The notes under the pieces are model-generated. The model ran no database searches. It was not told the DNA's origin and saw nothing but the letters and a program-made list of their open reading frames with translations. A program made the translations under genes and the position numbers. A DNA stretch of 10,358 bases from Gammaproteobacteria bacterium (GTDB lineage: Bacteria > Pseudomonadota > Gammaproteobacteria > S144-34): NCBI GenBank assembly GCA_015494165.1, contig WGBS01000139.1, positions 1-10,358 of the forward strand. The letters are read 5' to 3'. How positions within the stretch are numbered: the first letter of the stretch is position 1; every line of letters begins with the position of its first letter. Positions 1 through 5,266 of this stretch are shown piece by piece.

Positions 1-1
1 G

Positions 2-697
2 CCCGCGAACGCGCCGGTGGCGGGGGTCTACGACACCAACTACAACCTGCTGCGTCTGCACCAGACGGGCGACCGCCTCGTGGGCTGCTACGACTGGGAC
101 CACGGGCGCATCACGGGGCGCACGGACGGGCGCGTGATCCGCGCGCAGTGGTTCGAGGACGGCGGCCAGCACGGCACGGCGCTGTTCGTCCTCGACAGCA
201 CGGGCGAGCACCTGAGCGGCGTGTGGTACGAGAACGGCGAGCTGCAGGGGAGCTGGCGCGGGACGCGGGTGCACGACGGGCGCAGGCCGCAATGCGAGCT
301 GCCCGCCGCCGAACTGTGCGAACGCCTCGCCCGGCGCGGGTCGGAGATCGCCTACGGGATCCGCTTCGCCCACGACTCCGCCGAGCTCGCGCCCGCCTCC
401 ACCGAGACCCTGTCGCAGATCCTGGCCGTCCTGAGGGCCAATCCCGGCGTGCGCCTGCGCATCGAGGGGCACACGGACGCGACCGGCGGCGAGCGCTACA
501 ACCTCGCGCTGTCGCAGCGGCGCGCGGAGGCGGTGCGCGCCTGGCTCGTGGCGCACGGCATCGCCCCCGGGCGGCTCGAGGCACGCGGCTTCGGCGAGTC
601 GCGCCCGGTGGCCGACAACGCCACCCCCCAGGGGCGCGCCCTCAACCGCCGGGTCGAGATCCACCTCGTCGGCGGGGACGGGCTGCGGTGCCAGTGA
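2..697 (+). CDS. OmpA-family peptidoglycan-binding envelope protein, 5' end cut by the window
   Basis: The reading frame is open to the left edge, so the start and any signal peptide lie outside the window; 231 residues are visible. The first ~90 residues form a Gly/aromatic-rich beta repeat (GVYDTNYN, GCYDWDHGRITG, GVWYENGELQGSW), resembling beta-barrel repeat domains found ahead of OmpA modules. A Cys-containing linker follows. The last ~110 residues are an OmpA C-terminal domain, with IRFAHDSAEL, then RIEGHTDATGG and LSQRRAEAVRAWL. The Asp of HTD and the Arg of SQRRA are the residues that bind diaminopimelate of peptidoglycan in this family. The conserved tail (ARGFGESRPVADN, RALNRRVEIHL) is complete. 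It probably ties the outer membrane or a periplasmic partner to the cell wall. Its stop overlaps the GTG of the next gene, so the two are likely translated from one mRNA. A GTG at 17 is available but no start can be chosen without upstream sequence. The C-terminal call is firm; the role of the N-terminal domain is unknown. Confidence 0.9.
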   Translation, partial: PANAPVAGVYDTNYNLLRLHQTGDRLVGCYDWDHGRITGRTDGRVIRAQWFEDGGQHGTALFVLDSTGEHLSGVWYENGELQGSWRGTRVHDGRRPQCELPAAELCERLARRGSEIAYGIRFAHDSAELAPASTETLSQILAVLRANPGVRLRIEGHTDATGGERYNLALSQRRAEAVRAWLVAHGIAPGRLEARGFGESRPVADNATPQGRALNRRVEIHLVGGDGLRCQ

Positions 698-1857
698 GCC
701 GCCTGCCGAGCCGGGAGCGCTGGAAGGGAGCGTGCCTGGCGGCGGTGCTGCTGGCCGCGACCGGGGCGGCGGACGCGCGCGTGCCGGCGGCGCACGTGGT
801 CGAGCTCGCCGACTGGCGCGAAGGCTTCCCGGCACCCTGCCCGGACGCGGTCGTGCGGGATCGCTCCCTGCACGTCTCGGCGCGCCTGGCACGCGCCGTG
901 CGCGCGGGCGGCGGGCGCGGCGTCGAGGTGGTCGGCGCCGTGCGCCGCCTGGAGGAGGCGACCCGCATCGTGCTCGTGCGGACCCTGGAGGGCTGCCGGG
1001 TGCTGGTGGCGCGCGGCAAGCTCCCGGGGCCGCCGCGCGTGGAGGCCGTGCTCGGCCAGCCCCTCGGGCTGCGGGGCTGGCGCGCCGAGCCCGACGCGAC
1101 CCTGGTGCTCTCGCGCGCGGGGGCGGCCTGCCGGCTGGAGCGCGGCCACGGCGCCTGCCTGGGCGCGCGCCCCACGCCGGAGCAGGGCTGTCCCGTGCGG
1201 CTGCACTACTACGGCGTCCTGCCGCTCTACCTCGCGGAGCAGGTGCGCGAGCCCCCGCCGCGCGACGTCGATGCGGGCGGGGCGGCCTCGGGGCGCTTCG
1301 CCGGCCAGGGCGACCGCGCCCGCTACCGCGTGCGCGTGCCGGGACCGGGCAGCGTGCTGGTCGAGTACCGCTCGGACGCGGGTCCCGGCAGCATCGGCGT
1401 CGGGATCCGCGACGGCGCGGGTCGCGCGCTCGGCAGCGGCATGGCAACCCTGCCCGGCGCCGGCGAGCTCCTCGTGACGCTCACCCACCTGGGCAGCGGC
1501 CCGGCGGCCTACGACGTGGGCTTCCTCTACACGCCGGAGCGCCCCTTCGCCTGCACGACGCGCGTGCGCCCGCTCGGCGGCAGACGGGTTCGTGCCACCG
1601 TCGAGGTCGCCAACCGCGGCCGCACGCGCCACCCGGCCAACCTGCCCGATGCGGGCACCGTCACCTGGCTGCTGGGAGGCGAGGTGCTCGCGGGCGCGCA
1701 CCCGGGGCGGCCGCCGCGCGCCGTGTTCCTCGAGCCCGGCGAGCGCCGCAGCCACTCCGTGGTGCTGGAGCTGCCGCCCGGGGCGGACCCGGCGGGGCTG
1801 CGGGCGGCCTGGCGCGCCGGCCCGCGCCTCACGCTCGACTGCGCGCCCGCCCGCTAG
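694..1857 (+). CDS. Secreted protein of unknown function with two predicted beta domains
   Basis: I do not recognise this family. The 387-residue product starts with a basic segment and a hydrophobic stretch (GACLAAVLLAATGAADA), a convincing Sec signal peptide with cleavage near Ala28. The mature part carries several Cys residues, fitting a periplasmic or surface protein with disulfides. Residues ~190-285 (ASGRFAGQGDRARYRVRVPG onward) look like a jelly-roll, pre-peptidase C-terminal-like beta domain. Residues ~290-387 (VRATVEVANRGR, VFLEPGERRSHSVVLEL) look like an Ig-like fold of the CARDB/BsuPI kind. Both domain ideas are from pattern only. GTG at 694 is preferred because it overlaps the stop of the OmpA-family gene in the coupled form GTGA; GTG at 688 is also possible. 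No strong ribosome binding site is seen, which fits coupling. The stop codon shares CTAG with the stop of the convergent PepSY gene. A partnership with the OmpA-family protein is inferred from overlap only. Confidence 0.75.
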   Translation: MSRLPSRERWKGACLAAVLLAATGAADARVPAAHVVELADWREGFPAPCPDAVVRDRSLHVSARLARAVRAGGGRGVEVVGAVRRLEEATRIVLVRTLEGCRVLVARGKLPGPPRVEAVLGQPLGLRGWRAEPDATLVLSRAGAACRLERGHGACLGARPTPEQGCPVRLHYYGVLPLYLAEQVREPPPRDVDAGGAASGRFAGQGDRARYRVRVPGPGSVLVEYRSDAGPGSIGVGIRDGAGRALGSGMATLPGAGELLVTLTHLGSGPAAYDVGFLYTPERPFACTTRVRPLGGRRVRATVEVANRGRTRHPANLPDAGTVTWLLGGEVLAGAHPGRPPRAVFLEPGERRSHSVVLELPPGADPAGLRAAWRAGPRLTLDCAPAR

Positions 1858-2645
1858 CGCACCGAGGCACGGCGGCGGTGGGCGCGGCGCTTGCGGCGGT
1901 GGCGCCACCACAGCCACGGCCCGCTCACGGCGAGGAAGACCAGCAGCAGCGCGGCCGCGTCCATGGCCCAGGGCCCGAGGCGCCCCGCGATGCGCCCGCT
2001 GTGGAGGTCGAGCAGCACCCGCTCCCACGGCAGGATGGTGCCGCGGTAGGACTCGCGCACCCGGCGCGCGAGCCCGGGCGGAGGCGCCGCCTCGCAGCGC
2101 GACCAGGCGATCCGCACGCCCTCCGGCGCGGGACGCCAGGCGAGCAGCTCGCGGTCGGCCACGTAGGCGCCGTGCGCACCGAGCGCCGCGACGCGGCCGT
2201 CGGCCGTGCGGCCGATGCGGCGCAGCCCCGCGGGCACGCCCGCCGCGCCTCCCATGCGCTCGGCGAGGCGCCCGTCGGGCGTGACGAGCAGGAGCTCCCC
2301 GCCCGCGGCGACGACGAGCATCCCCTCCCACGGTACGGCGCCGCGCAGCGGGCCCGCGCGGCGTGCGAGCGCGCGCGTGCCGAGATAGAGCCGCCGGCCG
2401 ACCTGCAGCACCCAGCGCCCGCCGGCCGCGCACGCCGCCGAGACCGGCGGCGCCTCGACGCCGTAGAGGGCGAGCACCAGCGGGTTGCGCACGTGGCGCT
2501 CGTCGAGCCGCAGCGCCTCGGTGTGGTTGAGCGCGACGCCCGTGAGCGCGAGCACGAGGGTCAGGGCCGCGGCGGCGAGCCCCAGCCAGCGGTGCCATAC
2601 GTAGAGCGAGCGCCGCGGCGGCCGCCGCGGCCTGCGGCGCGTCAT
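1854..2645 (-). CDS. PepSY-associated transmembrane protein, partner of the FMN-binding protein
   Basis: The 263-residue inner-membrane protein has the PepSY_TM layout. A basic N-terminus leads into YVWHRWLGL and transmembrane helix 1 (about residues 19-40, ending TGVALNH). A periplasmic domain of ~185 residues follows, then LHSGRIAGRLGPWAMD and helix 2 (about 228-247), then a very basic cytoplasmic tail. His18, His41 and His215 sit at the helix ends, where family members carry conserved histidines that could ligate heme or pass electrons; this role is inferred. The periplasmic domain has the family stretch GGELLLVTPDGRLAERMGG. ATG at 2645 overlaps the upstream FMN-binding gene by four bases (ATGA), so the two are translationally coupled. 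Proteins of this kind are known to occur with extracytoplasmic flavinylated domains, and the likely job is electron transfer across the inner membrane to the FMN protein. The substrate is unknown. The stop shares CTAG with the convergent gene. Confidence 0.85.
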   Translation of the reverse strand: MTRRRPRRPPRRSLYVWHRWLGLAAAALTLVLALTGVALNHTEALRLDERHVRNPLVLALYGVEAPPVSAACAAGGRWVLQVGRRLYLGTRALARRAGPLRGAVPWEGMLVVAAGGELLLVTPDGRLAERMGGAAGVPAGLRRIGRTADGRVAALGAHGAYVADRELLAWRPAPEGVRIAWSRCEAAPPPGLARRVRESYRGTILPWERVLLDLHSGRIAGRLGPWAMDAAALLLVFLAVSGPWLWWRHRRKRRAHRRRASVR

Positions 2646-3178
2646 GGCCCGCCGCCCGCCACCCGTTCGTGCAGCACGAGCGCCACGCGCGCGATGCGCG
2701 TCAGCGCGCGCACCGAGAGCGTCGCCCCGCTGATGCCGTCGATGGGGCGGTCGAGCCGGTCGCCCCCGCGCAGGCGGGCCCCCTCGAACTGGCGCGTGAA
2801 GAAGGGCTCGCGCACCTCCCAGCCGCGGCTCTCGCGGAAGATCAGCACGCGGATGCGCTCGATGCGGCCGCCGTCGATCACCACGCCGACGGTGATGGGC
2901 TGCTCCTTGCCGATCTCCTCCAGCACCCAGGCGCTGCGCCCCCCGCGCAGCCAGTAGCGCACGCGCAGGAAGCGCGGCGGATGGCCCAGGATGCGCGAGA
3001 CGCGCTCGCGCAGCGCCCCCGTGACCCATAGCACCCGGGGCGGCGGCGCCTCGCCGCCGAAGGCTTCGGCCACGAAGGCGGCGGGCTCCTGGTAGACGCC
3101 GCGCGCGAGCGCGGCCTCCCCCGCCGCCAGCAGCAGGACGAGCAGCGGCGCCAGTGCGATGCGGCGCGCAAAGCGCAT
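2642..3178 (-). CDS. Periplasmic FMN-binding domain protein (covalent flavinylation motif)
   Basis: The 178-residue protein has a signal peptide (MRFARRIALAPLLVLLLAAG, cleavage after Ala25 in EAALA) and one FMN_bind domain. The signature is DGISGATLS near residues 147-155. In this family (NqrC, RnfG and small FMN-binding proteins) the Thr of SGAT, here Thr153, receives FMN by a phosphoester bond made by ApbE. Upstream of it, GVVIDGGRIERIRVLIFRES matches the beta core of the fold. ATG at 3178 was chosen because GGGAGGAGGTGA lies just upstream at good distance and the signal peptide begins there. A longer frame to 3241 runs through the promoter. The gene heads a two-gene unit with the PepSY membrane protein, overlapping it by four bases. 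It is probably a periplasmic one-electron carrier or terminal redox module fed by the PepSY protein. The acceptor is unknown, and no ApbE gene is in the window, so the modifying enzyme must be elsewhere. Confidence 0.9.
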   Translation of the reverse strand: MRFARRIALAPLLVLLLAAGEAALARGVYQEPAAFVAEAFGGEAPPPRVLWVTGALRERVSRILGHPPRFLRVRYWLRGGRSAWVLEEIGKEQPITVGVVIDGGRIERIRVLIFRESRGWEVREPFFTRQFEGARLRGGDRLDRPIDGISGATLSVRALTRIARVALVLHERVAGGGP

Positions 3179-3213
3179 TCCGGTCTCACCTCCTCCCGGC
3201 GCGACGGCCGGCC

Positions 3214-3241
3214 AGCCTAGCCGATGCCGCCCGCCCCGCAA
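3214..3241 (-). promoter_or_regulatory. Probable sigma70 promoter of the FMN-binding/PepSY unit
   Basis: Read on the minus strand, TTGCGG (3241-3236) is followed after 16 bp by TAGGCT (3219-3214). The -10 keeps the TAnnnT core, and the start site would be near 3207. That leaves a leader of about 28 bases holding the strong Shine-Dalgarno sequence. The position right after the terminator and repeat array supports independent transcription of the FMN pair. This is a match by eye only. Confidence 0.5.
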
Positions 3242-3260
3242 AGCCGTTGCACCTCACGCA

Positions 3261-3413
3261 CGTCTCCCGTCTCCCGTCTCCCGTCTCCTGCCTCCCGGTC
3301 CTCCGGCGCGCAGCGCTCCCCGTCTCCCGCAGCCCGTCTCCCGGTGCTCCGGCGCACAGCGCCTTTCCCGTCTCCCGACTCCCGTCTCCCGAGCCTCCGG
3401 CGCACAGCGCCGG
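3261..3413. repeat. Three-unit imperfect tandem repeat: CTCCCGT heptads plus a GC hairpin
   Basis: Each unit joins a run of degenerate CTCCCGT heptads to the 16-mer CTCCGGCGCACAGCGC. The 16-mer occurs at 3301-3316 (one mismatch, GCG for GCA), 3347-3362 and 3395-3410, giving periods of 46 and 48 bp. Within the 16-mer, GGCGC-ACA-GCGCC folds as a hairpin; the last copy extends to seven pairs. On the minus strand the heptads read GGGAGAC. At 3319-3342 and 3367-3390 there are four GGG tracts each with 4-base loops, meeting the usual G-quadruplex pattern; the first unit (3266-3296) nearly does. The array is non-coding and sits upstream of the FMN-gene promoter. Origin by slippage or as a dispersed genomic repeat is plausible. 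Confidence 0.85.
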
Positions 3414-3438
3414 AAAAAAGAAGGCGCATCCCTGCGCC
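3414..3438 (-). terminator. Intrinsic terminator on the minus strand
   Basis: On the minus strand GGCGCA (3438-3433), a GGGA loop and TGCGCC (3428-3423) form a six-pair GC-rich stem, followed at once by TTCTTTTTT (3422-3414). This is the only place in the gap with both a stem and a properly placed T tract. It would stop transcription coming from the porin, 320 bp upstream, before it reaches the FMN gene. Confidence 0.7.
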
Positions 3439-3469
3439 GCCATGACCCACGTCGGGCTCGAGAGCATCA

Positions 3470-3504
3470 GGAAGCCCTGAAAAATTCGATTTTTCAGGGC
3501 TTCC
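3470..3504. repeat. Perfect 16-bp inverted repeat with 3-base loop
   Basis: GGAAGCCCTGAAAAAT (3470-3485) pairs perfectly with ATTTTTCAGGGCTTCC (3489-3504) around TCG. The GC end is outermost and the A/T run is next to the loop. No T tract follows on either strand, so it is not a standard intrinsic terminator although it could pause or stabilise a transcript. It abuts another palindrome at 3504-3527, so the pair resembles a REP/BIME-type palindromic unit. Copy number elsewhere in the genome cannot be judged here. Confidence 0.8.
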
Positions 3505-3527
3505 CCGCGGCCAGGGATGGCCGCGGG
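3504..3527. repeat. Second palindrome, 10-bp stem, directly abutting the first
   Basis: CCCGCGGCCA (3504-3513), loop GGGA, TGGCCGCGGG (3518-3527) is a perfect ten-pair hairpin. It shares its first base with the end of the preceding 16-bp palindrome, so two strong hairpins stand back to back with no linker. Confidence 0.8.
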
Positions 3528-3722
3528 ACGGCGCGCCCGCCGTGCGGGGCTTTGGGCGCCTGGGCCAAGCCCGGTGCCCCGGGGCATCGCTGAGCGTGCC
3601 GGCCGCGGGCGCGTGCGCCGATGGGCCGCAACTGCGCTGCGCGCCCGTGCCCACGGCGCTATGCACACGGAAGTGCATGGCAATTCCAGGCAAAATCAAA
3701 ACGGTCGCGAAGCACCTTGGCG
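3528..3722. other. GC-rich non-coding stretch, no recognised gene
   Basis: This ~195-bp interval holds no open frame with a credible start, ribosome binding site or familiar protein. It contains short palindromes such as GCCCCGGGGC near 3576-3585 and ATGCAC-N6-GTGCAT (3661-3678). Its right part (3678-3712) drops to a more AT-rich composition. It could be the 3' untranslated region of the porin, a structured RNA on the minus strand, or a decayed element. Nothing in the sequence decides between these. Confidence 0.4.
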
Positions 3723-3751
3723 CTGGTCAATCCGCGCAGCGGATTGACCAG
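3723..3751 (-). terminator. Perfect 13-bp hairpin just downstream of the porin stop
   Basis: CTGGTCAATCCGC (3723-3735), loop GCA, GCGGATTGACCAG (3739-3751) is perfect and starts eight bases after the porin stop codon on the minus strand. No T tract follows immediately; TTTTGATTTT appears only about 20 bases later (from about 3702). It therefore may act as a weak terminator or, more likely, as a 3'-end stabilising hairpin, with the clean terminator at 3414-3438 as backup. Confidence 0.5.
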
Positions 3752-3759
3752 AGTTCCCA

Positions 3760-5058
3760 TCAGAACATGTAGCCGACACCGAGGTTGAGGCCGTCCTGGT
3801 TCTTGCCGTCGGCGTTGTCCTCGATCTGCCAGTCGAGCTTGAAGACCACGTCCGGGTGCGGCCACCAGTTCAGGCCCAGGTTCCACTGGCGCTTCTCGCT
3901 GGCGGTCGCGGCGCTGCCGGCTTGGTTGTCCCAGCGGCTGTAGCGCGCGAAAGCGCCGAGCTCGCCGTTGAAGCGCCAGGAGGGCTCGACGTACCAGCCG
4001 CGCTGGACGTCGGCGCCGACCGAGGCCGGACCGCTGCCGTCGAGGTCCCAGCGCGCGTAGAGCGCGCGCAGCCCGGCGGCGCCCTTCTGCACGATGGCAT
4101 GCGCCGTCCAGAGGTTGGCGGCACCGGCGTTTGCGTCCGTCCCTTGGGTCACGTCGGACTGGCGCTGGTAGGCGGCGGCGAGCTCCACGCCCGGCATGCC
4201 GGTCCAGCGCACGCGCGCGGTGAAGGCGAGGTCGTTGGCGGGCGCCTCGCCCACGCTCTTGCGTCCGGCACGGACGGCGTAGCTCTTGGCGGCGCTGGTC
4301 TGGAAGCCCGAGTGCAGCATGAGGTCCGCCTGCCAGCCAGGCCGCGGGCGCCAGACGAACTGCACGCCGCCCTCGCGCCAGGTGGTCGGCAGGACGTACT
4401 TCTCGACCTCGGGGCGCTCGACCCCGTAGAAGGTGGGCGGCTCGTGGGTCTCGTTGATGATGCCGACAGGGACGAGCATCATGCCGGCGCGCAGCGACAG
4501 GTCGTCGCGCAGGTCGCGCTCGATGTAGGCGTACTCGAGCGCCACCTCCCCCCCGTCGTCGGGCTCCACGAAGGCGTGCTCGACCTCGAGCTCCGAAGCG
4601 AAGCGCGTGCGCTCGTCGAACTCGTGGTTCAGGAACAGGATGAAGCGGTGGAAGTCCATCTCGCGCTTGTCGGCGGCGCCACCCTCGCCGTCGAGGCGCG
4701 CGTAGTGCATCTCGCCGTAGCCGCCGACCGTGGTGCGCCCGCTTCGGCCGTGGTGGAAGGGCTGGTGGCCGCCCTCGGCCTCGTGCGCGGCCCGCACGGG
4801 GGCCCCGGACGCTTCGGCGTGGCTCGCAGGGCTGCCCTGCTCGAGCATCTCGGCCGTGGCCTCGACCTTCTGGTCGGTCTCGGCCAGCCGGGCCTTCAGG
4901 GCCTGGATCTCCTTCTGCTGCGCCTGGATCACCGCCCACAGCTCCTCGACCGTGGGCGTGCGCGCCGCCAGCGCGGGCCCGGCGGCCAGCGCCGTGCACA
5001 GCGCCGGCAGGGCCAGGCCTGCCGGGTGAAGGCGGGTTCGCTTGCGGATCGCACTCAT
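3760..5058 (-). CDS. Outer-membrane porin with N-terminal coiled coil and His-rich linker
   Basis: The 432-residue precursor has a Sec signal peptide (cleavage near Ala31-Ala32). A heptad-patterned coiled coil follows at residues ~36-73 (VEELWAVIQAQQKEIQALKA), typical of trimerising porins such as the DcaP and OprP/O-related groups. A linker with five His (80, 92, 97, 102, 103) leads into a beta barrel starting GGYGEMHY. Motifs I associate with this porin group are DFHRFILFLNHEFDERTRF, ELEVEHAF and NETHEPPTFYGVERPEVEK. Alternating amphipathic strands continue to the end, and the last residue is Phe (GVGYMF), the assembly signal of outer-membrane barrels. ATG at 5058 has GGGAGGGAG about nine bases upstream. 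Substrate is unknown; the family includes phosphate and organic-anion channels. It lies on the same strand as the FMN/PepSY pair but is separated by a terminator. An upstream palindrome overlapping the -35 suggests repression by a ligand- or metal-sensing regulator. Confidence 0.88.
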   Translation of the reverse strand: MSAIRKRTRLHPAGLALPALCTALAAGPALAARTPTVEELWAVIQAQQKEIQALKARLAETDQKVEATAEMLEQGSPASHAEASGAPVRAAHEAEGGHQPFHHGRSGRTTVGGYGEMHYARLDGEGGAADKREMDFHRFILFLNHEFDERTRFASELEVEHAFVEPDDGGEVALEYAYIERDLRDDLSLRAGMMLVPVGIINETHEPPTFYGVERPEVEKYVLPTTWREGGVQFVWRPRPGWQADLMLHSGFQTSAAKSYAVRAGRKSVGEAPANDLAFTARVRWTGMPGVELAAAYQRQSDVTQGTDANAGAANLWTAHAIVQKGAAGLRALYARWDLDGSGPASVGADVQRGWYVEPSWRFNGELGAFARYSRWDNQAGSAATASEKRQWNLGLNWWPHPDVVFKLDWQIEDNADGKNQDGLNLGVGYMF

Positions 5059-5136
5059 CGTCTGCTCTCCCTCCCCTGTCTCTCACGCGGATGTGCGTGT
5101 CACCACTGGGTGCGGGCTCGCCCGCGGCGGCCGCAT

Positions 5137-5165
5137 ACCCTACCGGAACGCGTAGCTAAATGCAA
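5137..5165 (-). promoter_or_regulatory. Probable porin promoter
   Basis: On the minus strand TTGCAT (5165-5160) and TAGGGT (5142-5137) are separated by exactly 17 bp. Both boxes are partial matches, three of six each, keeping TTG and TAnnnT. The predicted start is near 5130, giving a ~70-base leader that contains a GCGGG-CGAG-CCCGC hairpin (5112-5125) and the purine-rich ribosome binding site. The -35 box lies inside one arm of the palindrome at 5160-5182. Confidence 0.45.
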
Positions 5166-5182
5166 ATCGTTCGTATTTGCAT
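5160..5182. promoter_or_regulatory. AT-rich palindromic operator between porin and Fe-S carrier genes
   Basis: ATGCAAAT (5160-5167) and ATTTGCAT (5175-5182) are perfect inverted arms around a 7-base centre (CGTTCGT). The site stands out as AT-rich in a GC-rich genome. It overlaps the likely porin -35 and lies about 50 bp upstream of the likely -10 of the Fe-S carrier gene. The arms GCAAAT/ATTTGC resemble arms of some Fur-family sites, but the centre does not match the Fur or Zur consensus well. The regulator is therefore unassigned. Confidence 0.6.
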
Positions 5183-5231
5183 ACGTGATTTCCGGACGGA
5201 CCGTGGGCTGAAGGCGGTGGAGCCGCGGTGG

Positions 5232-5257
5232 TACACTCGGGCCATTGATACGGAGGA
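5232..5257 (+). promoter_or_regulatory. Likely -10 box and ribosome binding site of the Fe-S carrier gene
   Basis: TACACT at 5232-5237 keeps the TAnnnT core of a -10 element. The matching -35 is poor: CTGAAG at 5208-5213 would be 18 bp upstream and has three matches at best, so an activator may help. GGAGGA at 5252-5257 is a strong Shine-Dalgarno sequence nine bases from the ATG at 5267 and fixes the start. Confidence 0.4.
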
Positions 5258-5266
5258 ACCGGCCAG

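Noticed and set aside
496..2598. Open frame of 700 codons on the minus strand opposite the OmpA-family and secreted-protein genes
   Set aside because: Low-complexity Arg/Ala/Gly composition; it overlaps several better-supported genes and has no start signal.
3301..3410. CRISPR-like spacing of a 16-bp repeat every 46-48 bp
   Set aside because: Repeats are too short, only three copies exist, the spacers are similar to each other (same heptads), and no cas gene is nearby.
3397..3419. Hairpin CCGGCGC-ACA-GCGCCGG followed by an A run on the plus strand
   Set aside because: A plus-strand terminator needs T after the stem, not A; on the minus strand the T run precedes this stem and belongs to the terminator at 3414-3438.
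3156..3699. Several overlapping open frames in the gap around the heptad repeats
   Set aside because: Their products are translations of the repeats (Arg/Glu/Thr/Gly/Asp runs or Pro/Ser/Arg runs) with no ribosome binding site and no family resemblance.
5160..5182. Assignment of the palindrome as a Fur box
   Set aside because: Compared by eye with the 19-bp Fur consensus only about half the bases match and the centre differs, so it is reported as an unassigned operator.
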